47,893 nucleotides of DNA from Chlamydomonas sphaeroides (Eukaryota; Chlorophyta; Chlorophyceae; Chlamydomonadales; Chlamydomonadaceae). The translations under genes were made by a program, and so were the position numbers. The DNA lies in assembly GCA_001662425.1 (NCBI GenBank), contig BDDC01000117.1, positions 634 to 48,526 of the forward strand, written 5' to 3'. Below are positions 24,554 through 35,711 of this stretch, piece by piece. The notes under the pieces are model-generated. The model searched no databases, had not been told where the DNA came from, and saw only the letters and a program-made list of their open reading frames with translations. The first letter of the stretch is position 1. Each line of letters starts with the position of its first letter.

Positions 24554-25352
24554 CACGTTTGAACCCGACGCGTCGCCCGTCTCACAGATTTCCCCCGCCA
24601 TACACGCGCACACATCTCGCTGTTGCGCTGGGCACATGATTCGCCTTCTCTCAAAGCACGTGCTCGCATGAGCCAGCAGGATTGGCGGTAAGTTGTCTCA
24701 GGCACCCTACTCTGACTTCCACGCTGATATATTATATCATTAAAAACAAGAGAAAGCAACAACGGACGTGCATGCAGCTCAGCGCCTGGCTCGGAGGCGG
24801 GCGCTGTGGGCGTACATACCGCTCACGTACCGCCCACGCCTTGCGGAGTTGCGGTATGTAACTAGCCATGCGTGGCATGACGCGTACGTACAGCATGTAG
24901 CAGGCGCCGGCATCGCAGCCGCGCTGGAACTGCGTCCCTCGCTGACGTTTATCTCAAACTCTCAATACCACTGTGCTCCAGCTGACCAGCCAGCCAGGCC
25001 CGACGGGTCGCACTCGCCCTGCACTACGCACCCTGCAATGCGCCTGCCAGCTCGTGACGTCGATGTAGCCTCGCAACTGCATCTATCGCATCCAACCCCT
25101 CGCACCGCCGCCACATGCAGCCTGCCTGCCGCCCTCTCGCCCATGTATGGCCTGCCTAGCGCGGTCAGTGCTCGGCGCCTGCCGGCGGTACCGTGCGCGG
25201 CTGGCAGGGCGGGCTGTCATAATACCTACAGCAGCTGTCACCTAAACCATAGCAGCTGTCATCACGTAAAGCAGCTATAGCTGCTGCCACGTTGGGGGCG
25301 GGCTCCCGCTCACATGCGGGGCATGCGGGTCATGCGGCGCGTGTATGGGGTC

Positions 25353-28300
25353 TCACGCCGCCGCCCCCAGGGGCACCACCATGCTGGGGCCTATGACCAG
25401 CGCCTCCCGCAGCGCAAACGCCTCCACGCCATCCATCAGCCCCAGCACCTGGCGGGGCGGCACGGGACGGGAGGCGAAGGGTTGCCAACTGCTTAGACGA
25501 CTGTTGTAAGTCCACCATCTACTTACATGAACTCATCGTGAATCTAGTATAGTTGACATCCCTAGCTGAGGGGGCATGCCGCGTGCGCGCGTGGGTCGCT
25601 GCAGGCTTCCCGTCTCTCCGGGAACGAAGGCCCGGGGCCGCCCAGCCGGGAGCCGGCGGCGCATGCACCCACACGGCTGGCTGGCTGGCTGGCGGCAGTT
25701 GGGCGCTGCGCACAAGCGTAGTGCAATGTGCGCAAGGCAAGGCGCGAGCGAGGCAAAGTTGAGACCGTCGACACAGCGCCACGAACCCCAGCCAGCTGGC
25801 GGGCTGAGCAGCTCGTCTGTTACATCCTCGTACCGTGCTCAACATTACTCCATCAAGTGCGTGTGTCATCGGCATGTTGTACGTGTCGAACAGTGTGCTA
25901 TGCATCGAGCCCACCTGGCTGGCCGGTACGTCTGCGTACTCGAGCACCAGCAGCTGCAGGTAGGGGCCGCGGGCCGACACGCGCGGCGCCAGGGCCACGC
26001 GGTTGGGGTATGGGCCGCCGGGCGGGGCCAGGGGCGCCTCGGATGCAAACACCTGCACGGCGCCGCCGAGCGGGTGGGCAGTCGGGCGGGAGGCGGCAGG
26101 AGGGGCACACACGCGGGCGGTGGTTGGGACGTTCATTCCCCACGGCTGACGGGGGGCGGGGGATAGATGAGCTGGTCGGGTGCTTCGCAGGGAATATGCT
26201 AGCTGTCGTGTTAGATGGTTGGGGGCCTTGGGCCTGCGGCCCTCACCTACCCGCTGGCCTGCCAGGTAGACTGCGGCCACCGCGGCGGGCGAGTTGGCGG
26301 CGGTGGCCCCGCGCACGGCAAAGGCGGCGCGCGCAAAGGTGGCGCCCCACAGCGCCCAGCAGCGCAGGTGGAAGGCGGGGCCGCCGGAGGCCGCCGAGGG
26401 CAGCACATCCTGGGGGCGCCGCGCGGCGTGGAGCGAGGGGCTCGCGTGGTGAGTCGCGAGGGGCCGTGGCCTGCACCGGCGTGCGTGGGTGCCAGCAGCA
26501 CGCATGGCTGCACGGCGGGGCTCCATGGCTAGCAAACAGCGGTCAGGCGCAGCTCATCGGGCACAGGTAGGTCAGGGCACGTATGCCACCTGTATTCGTT
26601 CTCGCATGTGGCAGACCCACGCACGGCGGCATGCACGCGCCCACCCACCCACCCACCCACCCACCCACCCACCAGCACGCTCAGCTGCACCACTCCGCTG
26701 CACTCGGCGGCCCCCGGCGCCGCGGCGTTGGCCCACAGCGAGCAGTTGCCGTTGCGCGAGCCGCCAGGCCGCGGCAGCAGCGCCGAGCCCAGCGGCGGGC
26801 GCTGCCGCGGCGACGGCACCGCCCCTCCATCGCCCGACCCGAGGGACTGCCACACGTCGCAGCGCATCGCCGCCCGCCGAAGCGCCGCGGCTGGGTGGAG
26901 TGCGTGAGTGGTGGGTGGTGGGAAGTGAGGAGCTGGATGACGCTAAACAGGCAGTGCGATGCTCGGTGCGCGCGCGCAGTAGGGGCAGCCCCCAGGGATC
27001 CCTCCTCGGCCTCCACCGACGGGGCCGGCAACGTTCCCCCAGTCCCTCACACCGTCTCTTGCCTGCCCCAGCGCCCTGCCGACCGGCCTAGCATTCCAAT
27101 CAAGCCACCTCGCCACCCACCCCCCAGCTCCCCGGCTCACCCGCTGCCGCCGGCTCCAGAGGTGGGGCCCACATAGTGCGGCTGGCCAGGGCCCCGGCCA
27201 GGGAGGACCAGGCACCAGAGGGGCCGCTCGCCTGTGGAGCGAGGTGCAGGAGTGCCATCCAGAGGGCCAGGGAGGAGGCAGAAGGCTGGCTCGCTGTGGC
27301 CGGGGCCTCGACGGCTCTTGGGCCACGGTCCTCAAAAGCAGCAGGCGGCGCAGCCAGCGGGTAGGGAGGGGGACCCAGGCTGTGAGTTGAGCGAGGCTGT
27401 GGGGGAAGCGCTGATAGCTGAGATGCGGCTCAGGGCGGCGGTCCTGTGGAGCGGTCAGGCCGTTTCACGCCATGGCCTGACACAGCTGAACCACCTGACG
27501 TAAGGCTACCGTGCCGGTGCTAGCACGACACCAGCAGCACGATCGATCAGCCACGCCAGCAGGGGCGACGCACCGCGCAGGGCGCCCAGGACACCGCCAA
27601 CACGGCGCGGCCCAGGTCCGTGGCCGCGAAGCGCAGCTCGAGGGAAAACACCGCGCCGCCGCCTGCGCTGCCGGCTTCGCTGGGCGCGGAGGTGTTGGCG
27701 GCAGCGGGCAGTATGAGGCAGCCGGAGGCGGCGGTGCGGGGCGGCGGCGGCGCCGCCGCCACGCCGGCGGCTCCTGGCAATGGCAGCGGCTGCGAGGCGT
27801 CTGCCACGAGCACACCCTGCAGGGGGCCAGGACGCAGGAGCGAGCGGTGGATATGGCATGGGTGAGGCGGTGGAAGGGGAACACACGTGGCGCACGAGTG
27901 GATTATCGCGTGTGTTCGTGCCATGCGCGCAGCATGAGTACGGAGGCGCCGTATTACGGCGCGGTGTCACGTACAGACCTGCAGGTACAGCTGGCAGCTG
28001 TCGCACGTGACCCGCAGCGCGATGCGGCGCGGGCCCGCGGGCGGGTCGATCTGGGATACGGCAATACCGTACAGCCCCGGCACCGCCGGCGTGCCGTCGG
28101 CAGCGGCGGGCGAAGCCAGGCCGGGCGCTGGGCTGGGGCCGGCTGCGGGGATTGGCAGCGAGAGGATCGTGAGTGTGTGAATCGGGCGGCAGGGTGCCCC
28201 GCTGCGAAGGGCAACAGCTCAGGGGCCACCAGCCAGAGCCCCACGCCCAGCGCACCCGCCGCCTCTGCGTGCGCCGCTCGCACCGCCGCCCACAGCGCCC

Positions 28301-31300
28301 CTGCACCCGGCAGCAGTGCGGGCGCCGGCAGCAGCATGCTCTGGCGTAGCGGCACCAGCGCGCCGGCTGCGCCGCCCGGCGGGCTGGCGCCGGCGCCGAA
28401 GCCCCCCAGGAAGCTGGCGGGAAGCTGCCGGCCGCCGCCGCTCGTGGCGCTGGTGTTGGCGGTAGGTGTGAGGTACTCCCACATCAGCTGCCAGCCCGGG
28501 GAAGCCGAGCGGGGCTGCAGCTGGATGTCGGGTACGTGGCTGCGTGGGGCGCAGGGCAGGGCGGGGCAGGCTGGATTCAAGTGGTGGGCGGTAGGGCAGG
28601 GTATGGGTGCTGCCAGGAGGCGAGGAGGTCGACGAGGTGTTGAGGCAAGGCGGGCCTCGAACGTACCTGGGGTGTGCAGCAGGCTCGTACGATGGTACGA
28701 CAAACATGTCGGCCGCCGGGTCGCGCAGGCGGGCGCCTGAGCCCGCCAACGCCCAGCGCAGGTCCAGCGTCCGGTCTGGGCCGGGCCGGAGCAGCAGCAG
28801 CTCGAAGTCGTACACACCTGCACGATAGCGAATGGCATATAGCAACATGTAAACACGCGAACTGCTTACGGATCGCATGGCGCGGCATGGCCACGAGGGG
28901 TCGGGCTGCTCAAGATGTGTGAGTTGGAGGGTGGGCGGCAACAGGGCGAGGCAGGAGGCGAGGTGTGTAGCAGCTGTGCTAGCCGCACCCAACGCTGCGA
29001 TGCGGCGGCCGGCGGGCGTGTCGCATACCCGCCGTGGGCGCCTGCAGCACGGCCCGAGCGCCCTGCGTCTCGAAGGTTAGCATCCGCTGCGGCGCGCAGC
29101 GACCGGGGGGGGATGTGGGGAACGGGCGGCAACTGGGAACCACACATGTCAGCGCCGGTGGGTGGACCCATCACGGTTCCCCACTGCCTCCGGTCACCAA
29201 CGTGGCCCACTGCACCCCGAGGTGCCGTGACCTGCCGTACGCACCTGACCAATCGCCAGCCGTACGTCGGACGGCGGCACGGCGCCGCCCAGCTGCACGC
29301 CGTACGTGCCGCCGCGCGTCAGCCGCAGCAGGCCGCTCAGCCGCAGCACGAGTACGGCAGATCGCGCTGCCGCTGCCGTACCATTGCTGCCGTACGACAG
29401 CGCTGCGGCCATGCTGCGCGCGTCGTGCTTGTAGCCCGCCAGGCGCGTCACGGAGCCGTCGGCCGGGACCTGTACAGCAGGCGGGCGGGCGGCGCGCCAG
29501 GTTCAGGCCGGCCACGCAGCGGCGTGCTCCGCCCAGTACCGCTAGCGGGACCTCCCACGTCATGTGGTAGGTTGTTGAGCCACAGCACGGCAACTGCCCG
29601 CACCCGTATGGTGGTGTCAAAGGGCGACGGGGGCAGCGTGAGGTCCGCCCAGCCCGCCGCCGCCACGCCGCCGGCCGTCGCCGCCGCGGCGCCGGTGGGC
29701 TGCGCCGCGAAGTACTCTTCTGCCAGGCCCGGGGCCAGCAGCGCCGCGGCGCCGCTGTGCTGCCGGTAGTAGGCTGCCGAGGGCGTCAGCACTGCGGTCC
29801 AGGTGACGAGGTACGCAGCGGGATGGGTTGGGAGGTTGGGAGCTGACATGGCCAGCAGCCAGCTGGCTCTGGAGCTGGGCAAACGCACCCCCGACGCGTG
29901 AGGCTGTGGCCGGCCCACAGGCGCCAGCCGCCGCTGGCCCCCTCCCCTGAAGGGCCATTGGCCCGCCGGCCCATCCCAACGCCGGAGCACGCGCGGTCGG
30001 CAGATGCAGCGCACTGCTGGTGTGAGCTGCAAGGAGGAGCCCCACACATACAATCGCACGCGGTGGCGCCACTCACGGTAGGCGCCCGTGCTCGCCGCCA
30101 GCGCCGCTGCCACGGCCCGGCCCGCGTTGAGCCGCCTGCCGCCGCGCACCGGCAGCCCCGGCAGCGAGTCCGCCGCCTCCAGCAGGAGCGAGCGCACGCG
30201 GGAGGCCTGCGCGGGCATGGAGGGTGCTAAGCTCGATGATGATCAGCCCCGCACTGAACGGGGTCGACGCGGCCCGCCGGGCGCAGCGCGAGTGGGCATG
30301 ATGCGGCCGGGGGTTGAAGAGCGCACACACCTGGAAGAAGGTGGACCCGGCGGTGCCGTCGCCGCGTCCCGCCGCCAGCTCAGCGTCCCCCAGCACGCTC
30401 GCCGCCAGCGCCGCCACCCCAGCGACAAGCGGCGCCGCCATGCTGCTGCCGGTCTTGTTGCCGTACAGTCCTCGTCGTACTGCCGTAAAGGCGAGGGCGA
30501 TTGGGGCAATGCAAGTAGGGGCAGGGTCGGATGTTCGGTGCTGCAGCGGTGCGAGGGATGGCTGCTGCGTCGCGGGGCTGCCGTTGGATGGCTGTCATGG
30601 CAGGTCCTCGTCGGGGGTGTTGTAAAACATACACCGTACTGTCATTGCCGTATGGCACACCTGGCAGCGTGTTGTACACGTCCTGCCCAGGCGCGGCCAG
30701 GTCAACCACCTGGCTGCCGAAGTTGACGCCCACCTGCACACGTGTACGGCAGTGGTAAAGTAGGAGGGCGTTACACCGTACGGCACCGCTTCAAGCGGAC
30801 GACGTCACGACATTCGTGTCACGGTGCCGCCATTTGGCCCCCACATACCTGCATGTTGCCCGCCCACGCCGTGACCAGGCGGTCGTCCGTGTCGGTGCCC
30901 GTGACGCACACCACATTGGGCAGCTGCAGCGTGCACGGCAGGTAGTGGCTGCCAACCGCCGCCAGGCCGTTGAGGTCGGTGAGCTCGTTGCCTGCGGGAG
31001 GGTGGTTGACGGTTGAGAGGTGGCGAGGCTGGGCAGGGCGCGCGCTCCCGCCGACCGACGGCTGAGCCCAGACTGACCAGCGGCCAGCGGCACACGGCCC
31101 ATGCTGCTGCCTTTCCCGCGCACGCACCCGCCGCCGCCACCAGCAGCACGCCCTTGTCAGCCAGCGGCCGTACGGCAGTGTCGTACAGCCGCGCCTGGCC
31201 CGCCATGGCCGCCACCTCGTACGGCTGGGGCGCCAGGTTGGGCTGCGGGCCGGCATGGCACGGGCAGCGCCGGCGAGGGCAGCGCCGTCGAGGGCAGCGC

Positions 31301-34300
31301 CGTCGAGGGCAGCAGCCGCAGTTCACACGCAAGGCAAGGCCAGCCGTCGCCCACCGGGCTCTGGCCCTCAGCGCTAGTGCAGGGTTTGAGAAATGCGTTA
31401 AGAATCTAGCGATGACGCGGGGGTTGCGCCGCCGCACCCACGGTCCCATTGATCCAGGCGCACCTGGGCTGGCCCGAAGCTGCACGTGACGATGTGCGCG
31501 CCCAGGGCGTGTGCGTAGGCGTAGGCCGCCACCACGTGCGAGGCCCACACCCGCTGCTGCGCATCAAACACCTGCGGCGCGTGTGTGAGGTAGGTTCGGC
31601 GGGTTGGGGGGGATTGGGGATTGAGGATGGGAATGGGAATGGGTGCGTGTGCTGACTAGGCTGACGCGGGGGCATGAGGGCGTAAGCAGCCCTCGGGCGG
31701 CGCGCGCAGTCAGCGAGGGGAGTGGGTGTAGGCGCCAGCAGGAGGCGGCGGTTGGGAAGGGCGGGGGCATGTGTGTCGTGGGCCAGGCCCCCAGTCCCAC
31801 CCGGTACCCCAGCAGGTGCGCACCTTGAGCAGCATGACGCGCACCCGGGGCGCCGCGCCCGACACGCCGGCCACCTGTGGATGAGGCCGCGCACACAAAC
31901 AAGAGGTGTGAGGTGTGAGGCGTGAGATGTGGGGTGCGTTAGCATGCAGCATCCCTGCCGTACATACCGCGTTGCGTACGGCCGCGACGATGCCCGCCAC
32001 GTGCGTGCCGTGACCCGTGTCCATGCCCTCCGGGCTAACGTCGCCGTCGGGCTGGCAATAGCGCGACAGTTGGCCCGCGGCGGTTGGGGCGGCCGGCGGC
32101 GGCTCTATGACGGACTGGCTCTGCCGCGACCGCCGCCGGGCTGTCGTCGTCGGCGGCGGCGGCGAGCGGGATGGCGGCGGTGGCGGCGGCGGGCGCGAGG
32201 CTGGCGGCGGCTGGCGCCAGTCGCCTTGGCATGCGGCTCCTGAGCCGGCAAAGTCAAAGCCGTTGACGTCATCGATGTAGCCTGCGGGGTTACGGGTCAA
32301 AGGTGGGCTGGACAGCTGAGTGCGACCGTGTCAGCGCGCCGCTGAGAAAGGTCAATTGCCAACCGCCAACCGCCATACCGTTGCCGTCGTCGTCCACTCC
32401 ATTGCCGGGCAGCTCCCCCGGGTTGACCCACAGGTTGGGCGCCAGGTCAGGGTGCGCCGTGTCGAAGCCCGTGTCCAGCACTGCCACCACCACCTCCGCC
32501 TCGCCTGAGGGGGCCGCGAGCGGGCAGTCAGGGGCGCAGCAGGAAGCGAGCACAGCACAGGTGAGAGCGGCGATGGTGGGCCCGACACCGCGCGCGGACG
32601 CCAACCCCGGCCCCAAGCCAGCGGCCGCACCTTCCGTCAGCGCCCACGCCTCCGACACCAGAGCCTGTCGCAGGTACCAAGGCAGCGGCCTCGCGGCGGC
32701 ATCCGGCGTGGCGGCGGCGGCGGCGGCGGCTCCGCTGCCACCGCTGAACGCCTCGCCCGCTGCTCCTCCTCCTGCCGGGCTCGCGCCCTCCGCCTCCTGC
32801 TGAGGCTCCTCGTCCGCGGGGGGCAGCAGCAGCCCCGAGGCCGCGGCCTGGGCGGCCCGCAGCAACTCGAGGTGCTCCTGAAGTAAGGCGGGGGCGTCGC
32901 GTGCAGTGGCTGTGCGGCTATCTAGACAGGCTCTGTGCTCGACATCGGCATTGGCACAGCGCTAGTAGCGCTAGTAGCGCTACTAGCTCTAGTAGCGCTA
33001 GTAGCTCTAGTAGCGCTAGTAGCGCTAGTAGCTCTAGTAGCTCTAGTAGCTCTAGTAGCTCTAGTAGGCATGTGGCCCGCGCGCAGCCGCACACCATGCC
33101 ACAGGCTCTCGGCACCCGCCCGCAGCAGCATCGATCGCTGCACCGGCCTTGGGCACATTCTGCCGGGGCGTCCTTCGCTGCCCAGGTCGACCGACCCCGC
33201 CGCGACCGCCAAGGCCCACCACCAGCTGGCCCCCCAGGCCCCGGCCACCCTACCTGAACCGCAGCCATGCTGGCGTCGGCAACGCCGCCGCCGCTGGGAG
33301 GCGGCGTGGAGGGCGGCGACGACGGCGCGCCGCTGCTAGCGCCGCCGTCGCCACCAGCCGCTGCTGGCGGCGAAGGCGACGATGGCTCGGCGGCGCCGTC
33401 GGCTGCCCGCCGCTGCAGCGCTCCGAGCAGCGAGCCGGCCCGTGAGGTCAGCGCCGCCGCCAGCAGCGTGAGATTGGGCGGCAGGAGGGTGGCGTTGCCG
33501 CCGGGCGGCGATGGGGCGGCTGTGTCGTCCGCTGCCTCCGCCAGCTGCGGAGTGCGCCAAGGTAGGGGGACACATGGCGAGGAGCCTGGTCAGCAGAGGA
33601 CCGGTCACAGCGTCCCTTACGCCACCGATCGAGCCATGCGCCATGCAGCAAAGCATGCGCAGTAGTTGGCTCCAGGCCCCCAGGGCGCGCCACACCCACC
33701 TCGTCCTGCAGCTCCGCCAGCGACTGCCGCACCCCGGCCGGCAGCAGCGCCGCCAGCCCAGCCAGCGAGCCGCGCGCCGCCTCGACCGGCAGCTGCCCCG
33801 CAGCTTCCAGCCCCGCGACCACCGCATCGTACAGTTCCGGCGGCGCGCGCAGCGGCCAGTCGGGCACCAGGAAGGACAGCTTGTCTGCCGGCAGTGGCAC
33901 AGAGAGGGACGGAGATGGGTGCGACCTGCCTGCCCTCAAGCCCTGCCGCCGGGCGGCCGCTTGGCCTGGTAGCTAGGCCTCGACCCACATGATCAAACAA
34001 ATGAAGCGAAGACATCCGGTGCCGAGCAGGCAGGAAGCCTCCTGGTGCCGAACCCGCAGCAGTCGCCATGCCGCACCTGCGTGGTCCCGTAGCAGCGTCG
34101 CCCGTGCCTCTCGCAGCACGCCCAGGTCGGCAAAGTCCAGCAGCTCTACGGCCGAGGCGCCCGGCAGCAGGCTGCTGTTCACAAAGGGCCGCAGCAGCGG
34201 CGGCAGCAGGCCCGAGACGCGCGCGACGGCGCCCGAGGCCAGCGCCGCATCGGTGGCGCGGACAAGCAGGCGGTAGCTGAAGAGCCCCTCCTGCGGGCAG

Positions 34301-35711
34301 GGCACGGGGCCAGGATCGCACCGTGGGAGGGACGCAGAAGCTTGCAACGGGGGGCAGGACGCCAGGGCGGCGGGGGGCCCACGACACGCACGCATGCCGT
34401 GTGCAGGTCGTGTTGTTGTTGGAGGCCTCCTTGTGGTGCCCGGCCGGCCCGCCCGGCCCGTGCTGTGCAGCTCCTGCCCTGCCCGGCCCGTGCTGTGCAG
34501 CTCCTGCCTGGCCCGGCCCGTGCTGTGCAGCTCCTGCCCGGCCCGGCCCGTGCTGTGCAGCTCCCGCGCACCTCGGGCGCAAGGACGTCGGGGTCCGGCG
34601 GCCGCCGCCGCGGGCAGCCGCGCATGATGCACAGCGGCGCCGCCACCGCCGCCGCCGCCACCCCCAGCAGCGCCAGGCAGCAGCAGGCCGCGACCAGTGC
34701 TCGGCGGCCCTGCGGCGGGCGGACGCGCAGCGAGCAGCGCGATCGTGACATACACCTGGGAGACAGCGCTTGCCCTCGTGTGTGTGAGTCTGGGCCACCC
34801 GACACTCTGACGCCGCAAGCCCCTACCAATGCCAGTGCCGGCGCGCTCACCCTTGTGCTCCGGCCGCCGCTAGGAGGCTGCAGGGGAGGCTGCTCGCCGT
34901 TGGCCCGTGCTGCGCTGTCGAAACGGTGGAGCAGGCCGCCGCCGCTTCTGTCGCCAGCTTCGACGTCGTCTTTTCCACCGGTGCCGCCGCTACCGTCGTG
35001 GCCTCGGCTGTCGCCACGGCCGCAGCGCTCAAGCGCCGAGTCGGCCCGCGACGCGGCCGCGGCGGCGGCGGCCGCCGCCAGGGCCTTTGCCGTCGCGGAC
35101 CGCAACGCGGCATGCCGCCGCGCGTCCGAGGCCTTGGCTTCCGGCAACGATAGGGTGGCAATGGTCGCGACGGCGGTGGCATCGCTCTGCGAGCCGTCGC
35201 AATGCGCTGAAGCGTGCCTGTCCCCCGTCGCCGTGTCCAGCGTCGATACCATGGCGATGCCGACACCGGCATGGCTCGCTGGCAGCTGGCCGTGCACGGC
35301 GTAGTCGGATCCAGGCAGATGAGATGAGGACTGTTGGAAACTATTCGCTGCACGAGGAGTGTCGGGATCGGCGTCGGCCTCTCGCGCTGGTCGGGTGGGC
35401 TGAGCAGGCGAGCAAAGGGAGCCAGCGTGTGAAGGCCCTGGCACGCCTTCGCCGGCGTGACTCGACACGATATCGTGTGTGAAAGCGAGGGACTTCGGGG
35501 TCAGACGTAATGGGTTTGGATGGTCGATCGCGGTTGTGAAGTCTGTCGCCGACGCGCTGGCACCCCCAACATGCGCGGCCGGGATGCCGCGCGGGCATGC
35601 CTCGCTCCAGCTGACGGTGTTGCATAGGTTGGCTACACCGTCAGTTGGCTGCTGCGCTACCTCCGAGTAGCGAAACAGCGGGTTGAAGGTGGACTGCGTA
35701 GTGCTGTCCAT
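25353..35711 (-). CDS. Type II membrane subtilisin-like serine protease (S8) with long beta-rich tail
   Basis: 26 exons on the - strand (1,833 residues): 34572-35711, 34077-34290, 33700-33884, 33254-33544, 32631-32877, 32379-32504, 31968-32281, 31824-31874, 31464-31571, 31128-31242, 30849-30991, 30661-30733, 30331-30470, 30077-30206, 29559-29791, 29245-29469, 29029-29086, 28667-28817, 28256-28539, 27979-28142, 27574-27816, 27141-27396, 26673-26890, 26251-26409, 25915-26052, 25353-25448. Residues 1-336 are Ser/Ala-rich and hydrophilic, then one membrane helix (about 337-360). The catalytic set is complete: Asp703 (AVLDTG), His825 (GHGTHVAG), oxyanion Asn932 (AAAGN) and Ser1012 (GSSMAAP). A Pro-rich insert (757-812) splits the Asp and His blocks. 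After 1093 come beta-rich, PA14-like segments (GLAEEYF; GGTYGVQLGG; GVYDFELLLLRPG). Related volvocine subtilases are sporangin and VheA, which digest the mother-cell wall; a wall or matrix role is inferred. The start at 35711 is the longest; Met321 just before the helix is an alternative. Exons 20-23 and 25-26 are the least certain. Confidence 0.88.
26639..26673. repeat. CCCA microsatellite beside a splice donor
   Basis: About eight CCCA units lie at the very start of the intron that follows the exon ending at 26673. On the transcribed strand this reads GTGGGTGGGTGG, so the donor site itself is part of the repeat. Confidence 0.8.
31263..31312. repeat. 15-bp tandem repeat in a subtilase intron
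   Basis: Three copies of GGCAGCGCCGTCGAG (the first reads CGGCGAG at its end) sit in the intron between exons 31464-31571 and 31128-31242 of the subtilase gene. The period is exactly 15, so it does not disturb frame, but flanking exon phases show the stretch is intronic. Confidence 0.75.
32951..33067. repeat. 9-bp minisatellite (AGTAGCKCT)n in subtilase intron 4
   Basis: About a dozen units alternate AGTAGCGCT and AGTAGCTCT, inside the intron 32878-33253. The sequence is clearly less GC-rich than its surroundings, each unit contains CTAG or AGCGCT palindromes, and the tract reads open in several frames on both strands, which explains the repetitive Leu/Ala/Ser frames there. Confidence 0.9.
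34451..34570. repeat. 30-bp minisatellite, four copies, ending at the intron 1 donor of the subtilase
   Basis: Four direct copies of a 30-bp unit (starts GCCCGGCCCGTGCTGTGCAG, then CTCCTGCCYG) start at 34451, 34481, 34511 and 34541. The last copy runs into the 5' splice site of the subtilase's first intron (exon boundary 34572). The copies differ at only a few bases, so the array is recent. There are no spacers, so it is not CRISPR-like. Confidence 0.92.

Larger units (their letters stand above)
22523..25352. other. Long convergent non-coding region (2.8 kb)
   Basis: The membrane-protein gene and the subtilase gene end toward each other here. No exon with family features was seen. TGTAA signals on the + strand occur at 24549-24553 and 24857-24861; the first would give the membrane-protein mRNA a 2-kb 3' untranslated region. 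The stretch includes GCTGT/TGTGCTGTG low complexity (about 23617-23720), an AT-rich inverted repeat GATATA-T-TATATC at 24726-24738, and two copies of AGCAGCTGTCA followed by the 14-bp palindrome GCAGCTATAGCTGC (25271-25284), just 3' of the subtilase stop. A 413-codon open frame on the - strand (22891-24132) is judged spurious. Confidence 0.5.

Noticed and set aside
34451..34570. CRISPR-like array
   Set aside because: The 30-bp units are directly adjacent with no spacers and lie in a eukaryotic intron; it is a minisatellite.
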